64,000 nucleotides of DNA from positions 945,755 to 1,009,754 of the forward strand of contig SJOL01006480.1 in the NCBI GenBank assembly GCA_004794785.1, given 5' to 3'. This DNA is from Opisthorchis felineus (lineage: Eukaryota; Platyhelminthes; Trematoda; Opisthorchiida; Opisthorchiidae). The notes beneath the pieces were generated by a model, which saw nothing but the letters and a program-made list of their open reading frames with translations, was not told where the DNA came from and made no database searches. Position numbers and translations under genes: made by a program. The first letter of the stretch is position 1. Every line of letters begins with the position of its first letter. Positions 1 through 12,600 of the stretch are shown in pieces.

Positions 1-325
1 TCATGGTTGTACGTGGGCTGGGATACTGTCAGGGCGCCCACACCTAGACAGGAGGACGATTAGGGTCCTCAACCAAAGCCTTTGGCTCAAAAGCCTAACC
101 GCAAGGCAGCGGTGTTTGGCAGGAAATGCAAATGCATTACCATTTCTACGGAACAAGTCACCATATGTTCCAACACCCAACCTGGACAACCAGGAGACTG
201 TGTTCGTCAGACCTCTAACCATTGACCAACCTGGTATGAGAGACTGTGAGTGTCGCGGGGACACCCCCAAATATAGCTCAGTGGGTCGTTGAGGTGCGCA
301 AACCGTCACACCACGGTAAGGTCCA
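1..325 (-). repeat. Diverged copy of a repeat also seen at 20.3 and 22.2 kb
   Basis: Read on the minus strand, this stretch carries a GGTTGGTCAATGGTTAGAGG A-box-like segment, then GGTTAGGCTTTTGAGCCAAAGG, then CTGTCTAGG and a GGGCGCCCTGACAGTATCC tail. The middle matches GGTCAGATTTTTGAGTCAAAGG at 20388 and 22290; the ends resemble the tRNA-derived SINE tail. A 122-codon open frame across it is treated as repeat-derived. Nothing is recognised in 326-564. Confidence 0.5.
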
Positions 326-564
326 GTCTCTTCGTGACGGGTCTCTTGGGATACCATACTGAGGCTCATCAGTAGCGTGCACGCAACGTCTACCTTGCGA
401 TTTATCTATGAATGTCCCTGGCTTTCGATTCGAGCAGTATAAGAACACTCATCCACTTAGTTCCCATAGAGCTATTTTATTCTATCTCAAAATCCCAAAC
501 ATAAAACGATAAAATTGCACTTTTCTTCCACTGACAACGATCTTTATTCTTCACACCTCAACAG

Positions 565-667
565 GCGGTCCCCTAGGGGAATTAGTTCAGTGGACAGATC
601 TGATTGCCGGAATCTACCTCCTTGGGCATAACCTAACAGTATCAAAGTCCACAAGGCAAACAAAATT
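565..667 (+). CDS. MGAT5: MGAT5 exon a (catalytic Glu exon)
   Basis: Acceptor CTCAACAG before 565; donor AAATT|GTGAGT after 667. It enters with two bases of a split Gly codon and leaves with TT. It encodes [22 protein letters not shown], the segment that contains the GT18 catalytic glutamate. The same bases also read open on the minus strand, but that frame resembles nothing. Confidence 0.93.
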
Positions 668-3600
668 GTGAGTTTGTCATCGAGAATAATTAGTAGAATA
701 AGCTTATCCCCCGATATACCAATACATCTGTAGAAAATAAGAGAAATTAAACTTAAACGATCAAAATCAATGTTTCTCATTCAGCTATGAATTTACCCCC
801 CGAAGAAGTGAATTTGGTTTATACATACTAGGACCACGTGTTCATCATGGTGAAAGGAACTGTTTTAAGCACATAATCCATGGCGCAGCTAAGCAGTTTT
901 TCGATTTGGAATGTTGACAAATTTAACCCAGCAGATGGAGGGACTGGTGGGACAATATTTATTCAGCCTTCTTTGGTTAGGTTTGCCTATTTTTTGGAGT
1001 CAGCCTACTTAAACTGTCAAACTCCTCATTGATAAGTCCTAATATTATTGGTAAAACTGGAAACCGCAGGCTGTTCTGTTCAACCAATGCCAGACCTTAG
1101 GCGATTGAAATATTCTTTTTTTAATCATGAAGCTGTCGATGTATATAGCTTAGTTCGTGGTGCTCACTAGAAGGCAAGAAACACCCAGCTGCAAAATTAC
1201 ATCATTCTTAAGTCTTCAGGGTAAGCAAAATGGAGGCAAACCTAGAAATCACTACGTCAAAATTTTATATCACTTCCATCATTGACAATTTTAACTCAGC
1301 AACCATATGAGTAGTGCATTAAGAAAATACTTACTCGTTTTCTTTTTTTCTGGCGCGAAGTGACTTAAATTTCCCCAACAGAATTGTAATTTGAATTTTG
1401 TTCCCTATAATTGGATTTCCAATGGTCACCAACTAATCAGAAATGCACTATATGGTTTTGCAAACAGAGGCGTCTTTGTTCCGACTAGGTATAACGCATG
1501 ATTTGGAGCCGAATTCGCGAAATTGAATCTTATAACTCTGGCTTTGGTCACTTTATTCGGGGTTATAAATATTTGGGTGCGAATTTAGGAACTGTTTACC
1601 TCCTAGAAATTCACAAATAACGTCTTGCTTTGTGTCTCATCCATTTTAGACTATTGGAATCAGTCGGGTTTGCACCATGTGATAAAGCAGAAGGAAAACT
1701 ACATGTAATTTTTACCGATATCCGGGGTTATCGTGAAATTCGTCGAATGAAGCTCAAGTAGGTGCGGAATGGAGTACAATATTTATATCCATTCGGGTAT
1801 TTTTGTATGCTATGTGCCCTGTGAGCGGTGTTACTAAATAACTCTCCCTTCACGTTCAATATTTGGCTGGCCTTAGCTGACAACAAACACAGACCATCAG
1901 TTGAGCTTGTTCATGGTTCCTTTCTCCGTCGTTCATCCATGGTAATAGCAGACTGCAAACAATTCCTCAAGCTACCCACAAGGGTTGCTGAAAACTCTTC
2001 GACAGCCCATGACGAGATTCATTTAAGTCTCCCGGTACAACTAAATTGATGTGCAAATGAGCGTATTTGTTGAAATTTCCCACGCTGTTCAGAGTATAAC
2101 GCCCTCTTCCTGTGTGCCTAACGATCAGCATACATCCATTCTTGTCCAGTTTGAATTATTGAGGCAAAGCACGGAAGAGAACAGTTTAAACGGAAGGTAT
2201 ACTGCATGCTTAATGCTTGCGAGACTGAAAACCGAATTTAAGCCGAACAGTCAAGGTGAACAGAATATACGTAAAATCTCTTCACATCACCGTCAGTCAA
2301 CAAGTAACTCAAAGTAAGAATAATTTCACATGATGAGTTAAACTTTCATATGAAAGTCGTCCCTCGAGGAGCCAGTCAGTAGGTAGACTTGTGATGTCGT
2401 TTCCGTGATTGGAAGATGGGTGGTTAAGTGAGAGCTAATCACACTGCTGATCAACCGCTTGTGGCTGAAGGGTTAAGTGTTCAAACGTCAAGCCTGGCGG
2501 TCACATGTTCGAGACTCTCTGGAGTTTCGTGGGATGCGCACCAACAGGTTTAACATATTTTCTAAATCTTTCAGGGCGAATTCTTCTGAGCACTTTGAAA
2601 AGTCTATCTGTTGCGTTCTGACTAATAAGTGCTTGATCAAAATCAGTCAACTTTATTGACACTCGAGGTTGTTTCCCTCGGTAAGTGTATCTTGGTCCCT
2701 GAAGAAGATGGAAATTCAAGGAATTAAAGCTGCATTGCTACTTCGTTCAAGAAGAATATATTGAAATAGCTTTTCAGTAATTCCTTCATATGCGTCACTT
2801 ATTAAATGACGGGGACTTATATTTGACGCCAGTTGTGTGCCAGGTCCTGCAACTGGTTGACCCAGGAAAAGGCTACCGGTGTAACGGTGGGTACTACTGA
2901 TGACGCATGCGAGTAGTATGTGTGTTCTCGTAACTTCGCCTTGATCTAATGGAAGGTGGGATTTATTACGGAATTTGTGGAACTACTTTACAGTTTTCGC
3001 TTGCAATTGTGCGATAGTAAATGAATATCCAGGAGAGTTCAAGAAGACGCGTTCGAGAAGAAGATGGATATTCCGTTTTTAAAAACAACATGCAAATGAG
3101 AGTTTAACCTTCCTGTCCAATAGTCTGTAACCGTTTGGTTGGCGTTTTCTAATAAACAACTCCGCAGCGAAGCGTTTCCCTCCTTATATGGACCCGCAGA
3201 GGCCATGCTTGTAGCTCTATTCCAGCCAATCAGGTAACGATCCAGCAATAGTTTGGCTTTATTCGACTGCTATACAACAGACGTGAGGTATAACTAATGC
3301 CGTTCCTTGAGTGGTAGTACCAGAGTGCGCGTCATATTCAGACTCATGTGAATTTTTCTACTCATAGAAAGGTGGTACGGTCCACATGATATTCTCCTGG
3401 GGTGAGGCAGTATCCCACGATAAACGGATACGACTGGAGTATTATTGTAGTCTTATTGTCAGAAATGGTACACTGTTTGTAGTTGGCACTTCACAACAGG
3501 GGTGACAACAAGTTCCCACACAGGGACAGGTTTTTCACTCATTATTGCAAATCAGATGGCCTTGACTTCATCTATATTGTTCTTATTGCTTCATCCAGCC

Positions 3601-6600
3601 TGCCCAAATGCATGTTTCGAATCTTGGATTCCTTTGGCACACAAAGTCAATATAATCGGAAGAGTGATGAACCCTATGGTGGGCTAAATCTCAACCTACA
3701 GCACTTCTACACACTCTTTCGTAAGCTGCCGCCATTGTCCTTTTTTTCTATGGTATAACTGACAATTTTTACTCTATTTGGTAAGCTATTCATCATATTG
3801 TTACAACGAAGTACGCTTTGTTTTGTAACAGAAACTCCTGGAAATTCAACAGCTTTTCTTTACATGCAGGTTGCTAGATCACTTACCCACAGATTGGAGT
3901 TCACAGTAAAAACAACACTATTTTACTCACTTTTTCCCACCAATTGACCATGCAGTTAGCAAAGCGATATTAATAGAATAACTAACATAAATCGCAGCCG
4001 GATATAAAAGTAACACGCTAGTGATCGAACACACAGAAGGTACACTGAAAGTGTGTACACATAAAACAACTTCAGGTGTTTCCACACCCTGATATCATCA
4101 CGATCAACTAGTTGGACCGCGATCACTCAGACTGAAATGAACCACAAAACAAGAAGTCCAGTGAGGACGAAAATTTTCGGCTCCAAGACGTACATTCCGG
4201 TCTCGTAATTGACTGTAGTTATTGAAACTAACCAATTGAAGAATTTTCAATACAAAGTCTGGAAAGTTACGGTAGGTTCAGAAAAAAAGTGGGAAACAAT
4301 GAAAGATCAATTAAAGCCTTGTTTATGTAAGCAAAGTTTACTCGAGTTGTTTGTGCAACGGACTAGGATCTGCCAGATGTTCGCAATCGACCACAAGTGC
4401 TGAAGCGAAGTGAAGTGAAGCATGGCTCATTTCAATATTCCAAACATGAGCAGCGAAAAAATGTTCAATAATGCGAAAAATTTCGACTTCAAAGGAGAGG
4501 CAAGTACAGCGAGAAAATGCAGCGTATAAGCCATAGCCGCATTTCCAGCAAGCCTACCATAAGCCGAGGCTGTACTAGTCACTCAGTTGCAGACAATTTT
4601 CTCTACTCACATTCCTCAACGGAGTTCCCCTAGTTGGAGAGTTAAGTAACCGGTACAGAAATCAGCTGAGAAGATCGAACTCTGCTGAACTAAGATAAAC
4701 TCCCCACCTAGTATTATAATGTGTTTATTTATTCCAAACACAAATGTTGAACTGTCTCCTAAGATAGCCTCATTTATCCGCATTGTGCCTGTCTGTTTTT
4801 AGCACTTGTAATTTGGATGGAAGTTTCGTTCACCGTGTTCCTCTGACCTACGCAAACTTACCTTTTCTTGAGACGATGGTGTAAAAGATCTGTCAGCTAG
4901 GTACAATACGTCTTGAGATCTCCAAAACCCCATTTAGCGATTTTTCAGTTTCATCGGTTGGGCCTTTTTATGTGAGATAACTCGTCCTGAACTCGTATGG
5001 AGAACAGAATATATCACTCCTAGTTCTCAAGGGAGCCGTAGAATTTGCTTCATACATGAGGTTTTCACCATAATATCTTCATTGAATGTGCTAAGTGCGA
5101 TAAGTTTTCTAACGGTTTTTGGTTTGTTCAAGTGAACATGGTAAGTGAATGCCTTAAGGGAGGATCATTCACTAAAATAGTATGAACTATTCAGATGAAC
5201 ATATGGTGTTCATGAATCTGAGATTTTCTACTTAATGTGCTGAAAATTGATAGTACGTACAATCGCTTATGTGACCAGAACACTCTATCTCTGCATTTCA
5301 AGGCATGTTGAACTGATCGATATTCGCCTTTTGTTTAAATTTCAGCCCACTCGCCTGATAACACGTTCCTCGGCTTTGTGGTTGAGAAACCATCAAATGC
5401 CTTACAGAGGCTGATCCGGCCAACATCGGGAAAACCTCTTGGACTTGTTGCTGGAAAAGCTGCCTATATGTGGAGGGTAAATGAATAGAATATATAACTT
5501 TTCCGTTCTTAACTTAGGGTATGCATTTGAGATTTGAGAAGGAGCAATTATAACAGGCCACCTCAATAGCCGTGTCATTATGCCTCACTTGTTTTCAATG
5601 AGTTTGTTTGATTGATCTGTTCAAGACAGACTTAAAGATCAAAATTTCGAAAAGAATCACTGAACTGTTAGTTGTGCAGTACTGATCGAATTGCACTCAT
5701 AGTCACCTACCGCTTTCCTTATTTCTGTTCACCCAAAAAACTGGATGAAGTAACCTAGTGCAAAAAGTGACCTTTCAGTCAGGATTCCTATCTGCAGTAT
5801 GAACAGAAGATCACACTATAAACACATTTTCAAGCGTGAATTAGGCTACTGCAATACCGTTTTTCTTTAATCACATCAGTTTGGCAACAAACATGGCCAT
5901 CTGTTTTTCAGTTTTACCATCACTGAAAAGCATAGTTTCTTGTGGGCAGCTGTTAGAGTTAGAGCTTTCTGACTGAGAGTCAAGAACGTGTCCAGCAAGT
6001 GCTTGGTCTCGCTCCAGACACCCAGGTGCAAATCTGTTGCATATGAAGACACTTTTACGTTTCTAGGCAGCTATCTAGGTTGGTCGCACCAAGAAAGGAG
6101 TGATTTTCAAACGAGATTTAAACGGCCAGGCTTGCCGTATTTCAGCCTTTGAGTTACGTCACAGCTATGCAGGGAAAGGGTGTTACTGCTGAACCATTTT
6201 TTGTTTGTATGGTGCTGATATACCATTCATGATCACTTTGGTACCCCACAGGGAACCATCGATTATCAGATCAGAATTTGTCTGCACTGAATCAACAACG
6301 GATGTTTATCATAAACATGTTCAGAATTCCTTGAACACCTCTTATCCACATATCCAAGTCTCCCCTACTGTGGTTTATCTTTGATCTAGTGCAATAATGT
6401 TCGCCAGAACTGACCCCTATGAAACCGAAGAAGACTGTTCTCTAGTGCTTGAAGTTATCTTTAAAGCGGACTCGAGCTTACTGAGAAAAGATCGGGACAA
6501 AATTGTGGCCGTGAAAAATCGGTCTGTTGTGAAATGATCTCATCATGCGAATTCTGCCGAATGACGTTTCCGCCTTCGCTGAGCTCTCGCTTTAATGAGA

Positions 6601-9600
6601 CGATGCACTAAAACAATCGTCGACTACACCATCAGTCCGACGCATCACCTTTCACGGTTTTTAAATAGGATTACCAGAATGGAGTAGTAGACAACGTTAA
6701 AGGCTCTTTCTTTCTTGTTGACATTCCTAGACAAGGGACATTATGTAACATTCAACCGACTATCACTTTTGATTTAGGTGCACCCTACAAAGGTGTGTCC
6801 ACTAACAAGAATCTTGTAGGTTAACACCATCCATTACTCGTTAGTGGTTACGCCTTCGCCCAACAACGCCCAACGCCTTCGCCACAAAAGCAAGCTCTGT
6901 CTACGATTCACTTTTTTCGCACTTAAAAGGACTTGATACAAACAAATAAAGTCCCTCAACTGGATCAACCGTGGCAAACATTTTTGTTGGAAACCTATAA
7001 AAACAAGTGGCGGATAATTTTTGCCACCCGCTGTGTACTTGGTGGCCATTTGTAATCGTGTGATGTGAGTTTCCCAGTGGTCTGCTGATTTACCTCAAAT
7101 GATATGATTCTGATCCTTAGAACTGAAAGTTCGTGATCTTCAAGTCATCGTCAAGTAGTCGAGTTTTGACAGGTCCAAATGTCGAAAGCCAGCTTACTCC
7201 TGCGAATACGAAGCGGAGTGTTATACAGTCATTGACGAACACGGCAAACAACATCTGGTGTGGTGAAATATCGGAAATGAATGAAATGACCGATGTAAAA
7301 GTGATATTGCATCAAAACAAACATTCAATAGTTTTTTTAGAGAAGGCATTAGGCGGGTCACAAACGAGACAAAAGTCAGAAAGCAAAGCCTCTCTATCTA
7401 CTATGCAGATGCTCTTCCGTCAGAAGATCCCCCATCGTCGTACGGTTTTAGTTTAATTCAGCATACTCAATGTTTTCATGACAGAGAATACAATAAAAAG
7501 GCGGCTGGTCCACCATGGGAATTCCGTTTGCCACGTGTTCATAAGATGTGTTGCAGGGACAGTGACGAAACCAATATGGGTAGGTAGCTGAACGTGTGCA
7601 TTGCCAAACACAAGAAACCTGCTTCTTTTCCGCCCCAAAATGCGTTTCAATATAAAAAAACTAGAAAGAGGTACAGTCGCTGTTCTTCACGCCTTAGTAC
7701 ATATCAGGTTCGTACCGTACCATCAATACACGCAGTGCGGAATCTCTGGCGGTTTATGCCCAACTTGAGTGCGTCTGGCCATGTTAGCTGTCTAATCAGG
7801 ACTAAGCAATAATCAGACCGACCAGAGGCGTGATGCGTTGACGCAACCCTCAGACCTCGGACGTGTCAGTTGGACCAATCAAATGACGTCCATGTAATGG
7901 TAGTTATCGCTTTGGTTTTTAATCTTGGTTTTCGTAATTTTTGTTATTCCATTTCTGAAGGTCACCCGCACTAGCCGAAACATCGAGCAATAGTCCTTGG
8001 TATACTAACGTTGTTTTACCATCATAATTCAACCAAAATAAATTTTCCATATATAACCCAATCTTTTCTACCTAAGTCGAATTAGATGCGGATATTCCTA
8101 AACATTGATGGTCATAAAAATGTTCCTGGAAATTGGAACTCTTTAGCGAAATACACTCATTTGCATACCAATTTGGTTTGGAAGGGTGACTCACCCGGAG
8201 CCCAGCTGAATCTCTCGTTTATGATGTTTTTAAGCTAAGTTCGTACAATTTGGGTCCAAGTGGAACATGAGGTTGACGGAAACTAGGGAACTGCGCCTAC
8301 CTGGTGAGACCCAAGAAGGGAAAACCGGTCGTGGGCTGTCGAATCATTTTCAGCAACCTTACGAGTAGTGTATCATGTCTAAACATGCATCCCGATATCT
8401 CGAATGTCGTATTAAATGAAACATTAGGTCTCCTGGTGTAGCACATTCAGTTGATTAAAAACCCCATAAACGAGAGATCGAGCTTGGTTCCAGGTGAGTC
8501 TGCCGTCAAAACTAAATTGGTATGCAAATAAGCGCATTTCACTAATTTCGTGCAATAGAACATAAGGTTGACGGAAACTCGGGGACTGCGCCTACCTGAT
8601 GAGCCCCAAGAAGGGCGAAACCGGTCGTGGGCTGTCGAAGAGTTTTCAGCAACCTTCTGAGTAGTGTATTATGCCTTGCCATTTTGTTCTCCATTACTGA
8701 CTTTTTAGGGTTTAACACCATACCTCGAAATTCTGTCAGAATTCCTGGAAATTCACGGAAACGTGGCCGATGGGGACAGTTCAAATTTACCAGCATTTGT
8801 GAAAAACCACAAAATGATTTACGGATACGAATACCTAAGTTTGCTGAATTCTGTCCAGGTAAGAATGTGAATCCTAGAACGTCAGGTGAACAACATTTTC
8901 TCATTTCTTGGATTTTAAGTTCTAGTCGCGTAAGCTTTAAAATGACTTTGTTAATATCAAATGACCAGGATTTTGAGTGATGTTTCTTTAAATGATGTGA
9001 GTTGAATTTTCTTCAGGTAGGAAATTATATTCCATTGCCAAAGGGTTTTAGGTCCGGAACCATAAAACTTGAGGTTTGTGACAGCCAGGAAATGCCAAAG
9101 CTGTATCGGTCAGTAGCACATTGGTGTAACATCGGCTGGATATGGGGGTTAAAAAAGAGTACAAAAGGAGTCTTAGAGTATGCTAAGGCCTATATGAGCC
9201 GAATATTCACTTGACCTGAAGGGCTTCAGTATTGGTGGCTGTTTGTTTTGCGCTACGACATGGAATGAATCGTGGAGTTCAAAATCTTTCTGTGGTCATC
9301 AGATGTCTGGCAATGCAATGTCGCAGATTTACTTATCAACCGTCTCTTTTACAGCTGGTGCCAGAAATCATCACTGATTTAAGAACCACTGAACAGATAA
9401 ATCATGAAGTTTATCACAATGCATGCAATGCAGGACAAAACCCTTTTACCTGCCGATGCTACAACTGGATCCCACTTTGAAGGCTTCAGGACATCATAAG
9501 CGTACCAGCTGCGGTTCTGCTTACAGTAAGACTAAGTATACGGTAGTTCTAAACCATCCTCATCCCTCAGGGTTGCTTAATTTATTGCATATTGGAAATG

Positions 9601-12600
9601 TTGCATTCAGTCCGATAATCTACGCACGGTACCTTTTCTAACCAATTTTCCTTCAGTCAGGCAGTTACTTGCATGCGACAGTAATTCTGAAGCACGTTGC
9701 ATAAACCAGGCAGGGTGTGCACATTTCCTCAACTGACACAAACGATGTCAAACTCAACCCATACGAATGAGGCCCGAGTCTCCCTCAAATACACGCATTA
9801 AATTAACCGCATAAGGAGTGAATTCTCCTCCAATTATATCACACTCAGTTCATGAACCCAACCAAATGGATGGGTCGACAGGATTAGGTGTGCACGATAC
9901 GGGAGGTAAACAATCAAATCCTCGTCACCCTTCTCGTGTAAAGAGACAAGATCACACTACACTCAGCCATTCCTTTAGCTTCTACCCTGAAGACAGAACA
10001 AACTACAAAACGAGCGATTTCCACCCACCTTACCAAGCAGTCGTCTGGACCAAAATGATGGTGTTAGGATAATCTCGTTAATTTTGTTCCTCAGGTCCGT
10101 ATAATTGAATCCGCTAACTAGGATACACCTTGTAGCCCATTTCTGGAAATTTTTGCGGTTTTGCCTGGACAATGGCAGTTGAGATGTGATAACATCCAAG
10201 TTAAGTGAGTTACTGCTAGGATCAGAAGACGCAACTGTCTGGAGTATCAGTGAATGCAGTGAACGCAGGTTGGAAAGTAGGCATTCCTTGCGATATACTT
10301 GTTGTTGCATTCTGACAGTGCTCAGTTAAGTGGGACTAACGGCAGAGATTTTTCAGTTTCTATAGCCATCTTCTCAAGGACTTTTTTGCCTGCAGAAACA
10401 TCGCTCACTGACACAAAAGTATTTTCATCATGATGGATCGATAAAATGGTGTGAAAGCTGGACGGCATTTCAGAATTTGTACGCATTGCCGGAGTACAAA
10501 CATGGAGAGCAAAAAGAAAGTACACAAGGACTTGCCGGACTGCATGCAAACGATTCTGTCAATCTGCAATCATGAACTATTAAAAGATAGCTTCCTCAGT
10601 TTAACTTACCCGGATGGGAGCGCATAATGGTTTCTCATATTGCAGTGAAAACGAATTTCTGTTTAGTTTTCTTACTTTTGACAAACAATGGGTGAGGCTC
10701 TCAGGTCACCAACAACCGTCAGACATTCTGTGCAAGCGCGCCGGGGCTGACATGATGGCGTTCTTTCCATATATGACCTAATTCGACGGAAAAAGTAGAC
10801 AAACCCCTCGCTCATTGCAACAGCCGACGGAGATGAACAATTTCACTAGGATCACTGAAATAGCTACATGCACTGCTCCTTACCCTACGACCTGGTTGCT
10901 TATATGCTAACAACTGAAGTGACTATCAGCCAGATACCATTTTTTCTCAGTCAGTCTGGATTCAGATCGTGAAGAGTAAACCGGACTTGACTACCTGATA
11001 CAACGACGGGTTGATAACAGTGAGATGCAGATGCTAGTCACACTGAAGTGCATGCGTAAGAACATAGTCCACTTGTGTTAGTCCTTGAGTTAGTTCGCAT
11101 CAGCTGAAGTGAGAGGAAATGCTCTCTTCAGCTCGACAGCACACAACGTTGCGGACCGGATGCAAATGCGAAACATTTGTGAGTGGCGATGAAAATGAAC
11201 GAGAGATAGCGTTTCAAAGCCCTCAGCGAGAAACTACTGTGAGCATCGCGTTATTGTTGTTGCAAGCGCACTGTCATCGTAACAGGGCTCTGCTCCACTC
11301 TGACGGGTGAGTCCGCTATAAAGGGTACGGTTTGCCCTAATTTTTACTGCCTTAGTTTGTTTGGGTTTCCCACACCCGAAGTTTCCGTTCGCGATGACAC
11401 CGATTTGAATCGATTCATTCCTCTTGAAACATATTTGCTAGAAGTTCGATTAATCGGGAAACCTCCCGTGAAGAACATCCTGAAGACTCAAGCTCTGAAG
11501 AATATGAAGAAAGCTAGACAGCAGAGAGCTAGATGGACAAAATCCCGCAGAATTTGAATGAGACTGCAAAATGTTTAGCAAAACTTTCACGAATTTTTCA
11601 CCACGTGATCACAGGTAAGCAGGTTTGTCAATTTTCGATTGTGAATTTCCAAAAAGTAGTAGGTTCTGACCCGTATGTTTCCAGCAGTTTTTTCCTCCAA
11701 AGATCTCTTAGAAAAAGGATACCGTTCTACTGGATTTTCCACCGCAGAAAAAGTATTTCCTTCATATACTAGTTTGTTGTAACCAGTGTCCAAATTATCC
11801 AACCTATCATGGCGAAATCACAGGTCGTAAATTTCCAGAGTGGAAGCCGCAACCAACAAAACACTTTGTTACTTCGAGTACTTGTACACTACCTCCTCAA
11901 ACGTACAATAGCAATGCGAAATACTGATGATGTCCTGAAAGGATGAAAGGGTACTACGGTGCTTCCCAGCTCTTCGGGATAAACTGACTTCTTGTACAGG
12001 ACGAAAACTCGACCGATATTTCAAAACCTCCCCATATTATCAACAAAATGTAAGCAGCTCAACAGGAAGAATAACTTACACGACGATCGAACCGTCCATT
12101 TGCAAAGTTATCTCCCGTCAGCCAGTCATTGCCGTCAGTCAGTATATGAGCAGGTAATGTGACTTCCGTGAGTGAAAGATGAGTGCCGCTATATCCTGTC
12201 TAGTTGCGCGTAACACTGCCAGTCCTCCACTCCTGGCCGTCCGGCCAGGAGGCCGTGGGTCCCGAATCTTCTAGGTGATTCGTGAGGTGCGCAATGTTGA
12301 TGATTTCCAGTAAAAAAGCTGTACGGTGCTACTCAGCTTTCCGAAATAGAGTTATTTCACTTAAAGGAAGAAATCCAAACTGAAATTTGTTTGTCTTGAT
12401 GATGGTTATATGGTTGATATTATTTGGTTAATCTAGCTATAGTGAGAGCCACATCTGAAAACCGAAGTAGTTTTCAAAGTGCTGCTCCGAAATCTCAAAT
12501 AACGTCGCTTACGCGGCATGTCAGCTTTATGATTACTTCCGTACCTGTGAATTCCCTTCCTGACAATGATATACTTCCTTGTCTAGACCGCTCATAAGGT

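Larger units (their letters stand above)
8150..8675 (+). repeat. Tandem hammerhead-containing repeat, about 1.8 units of 295 bp
   Basis: Two direct units carry GGTTGACGGAAACT at 8271 and 8566, 295 bp apart. Between them lie the CGATATCTCGAATGTCGTA, TAGCACATTCAGTTG, AACGAGAGATCGAGCTTGG and GTATGCAAATAAGCGCATTT segments that define this family elsewhere in the window. The array lies in sense orientation in the MGAT5 intron and ends just upstream of exon e. Confidence 0.85.

Noticed and set aside
1..369. 122-codon open frame on the minus strand
   Set aside because: It lies over a dispersed repeat with SINE-like ends; no protein motif and the match to other repeat copies explains it.
2895..2925. 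CTGATGACGCATGCGAG resembling a hammerhead start
   Set aside because: No GAAA box, no GTC triplet in place and no stem I partner; only the seven-base core start is shared.
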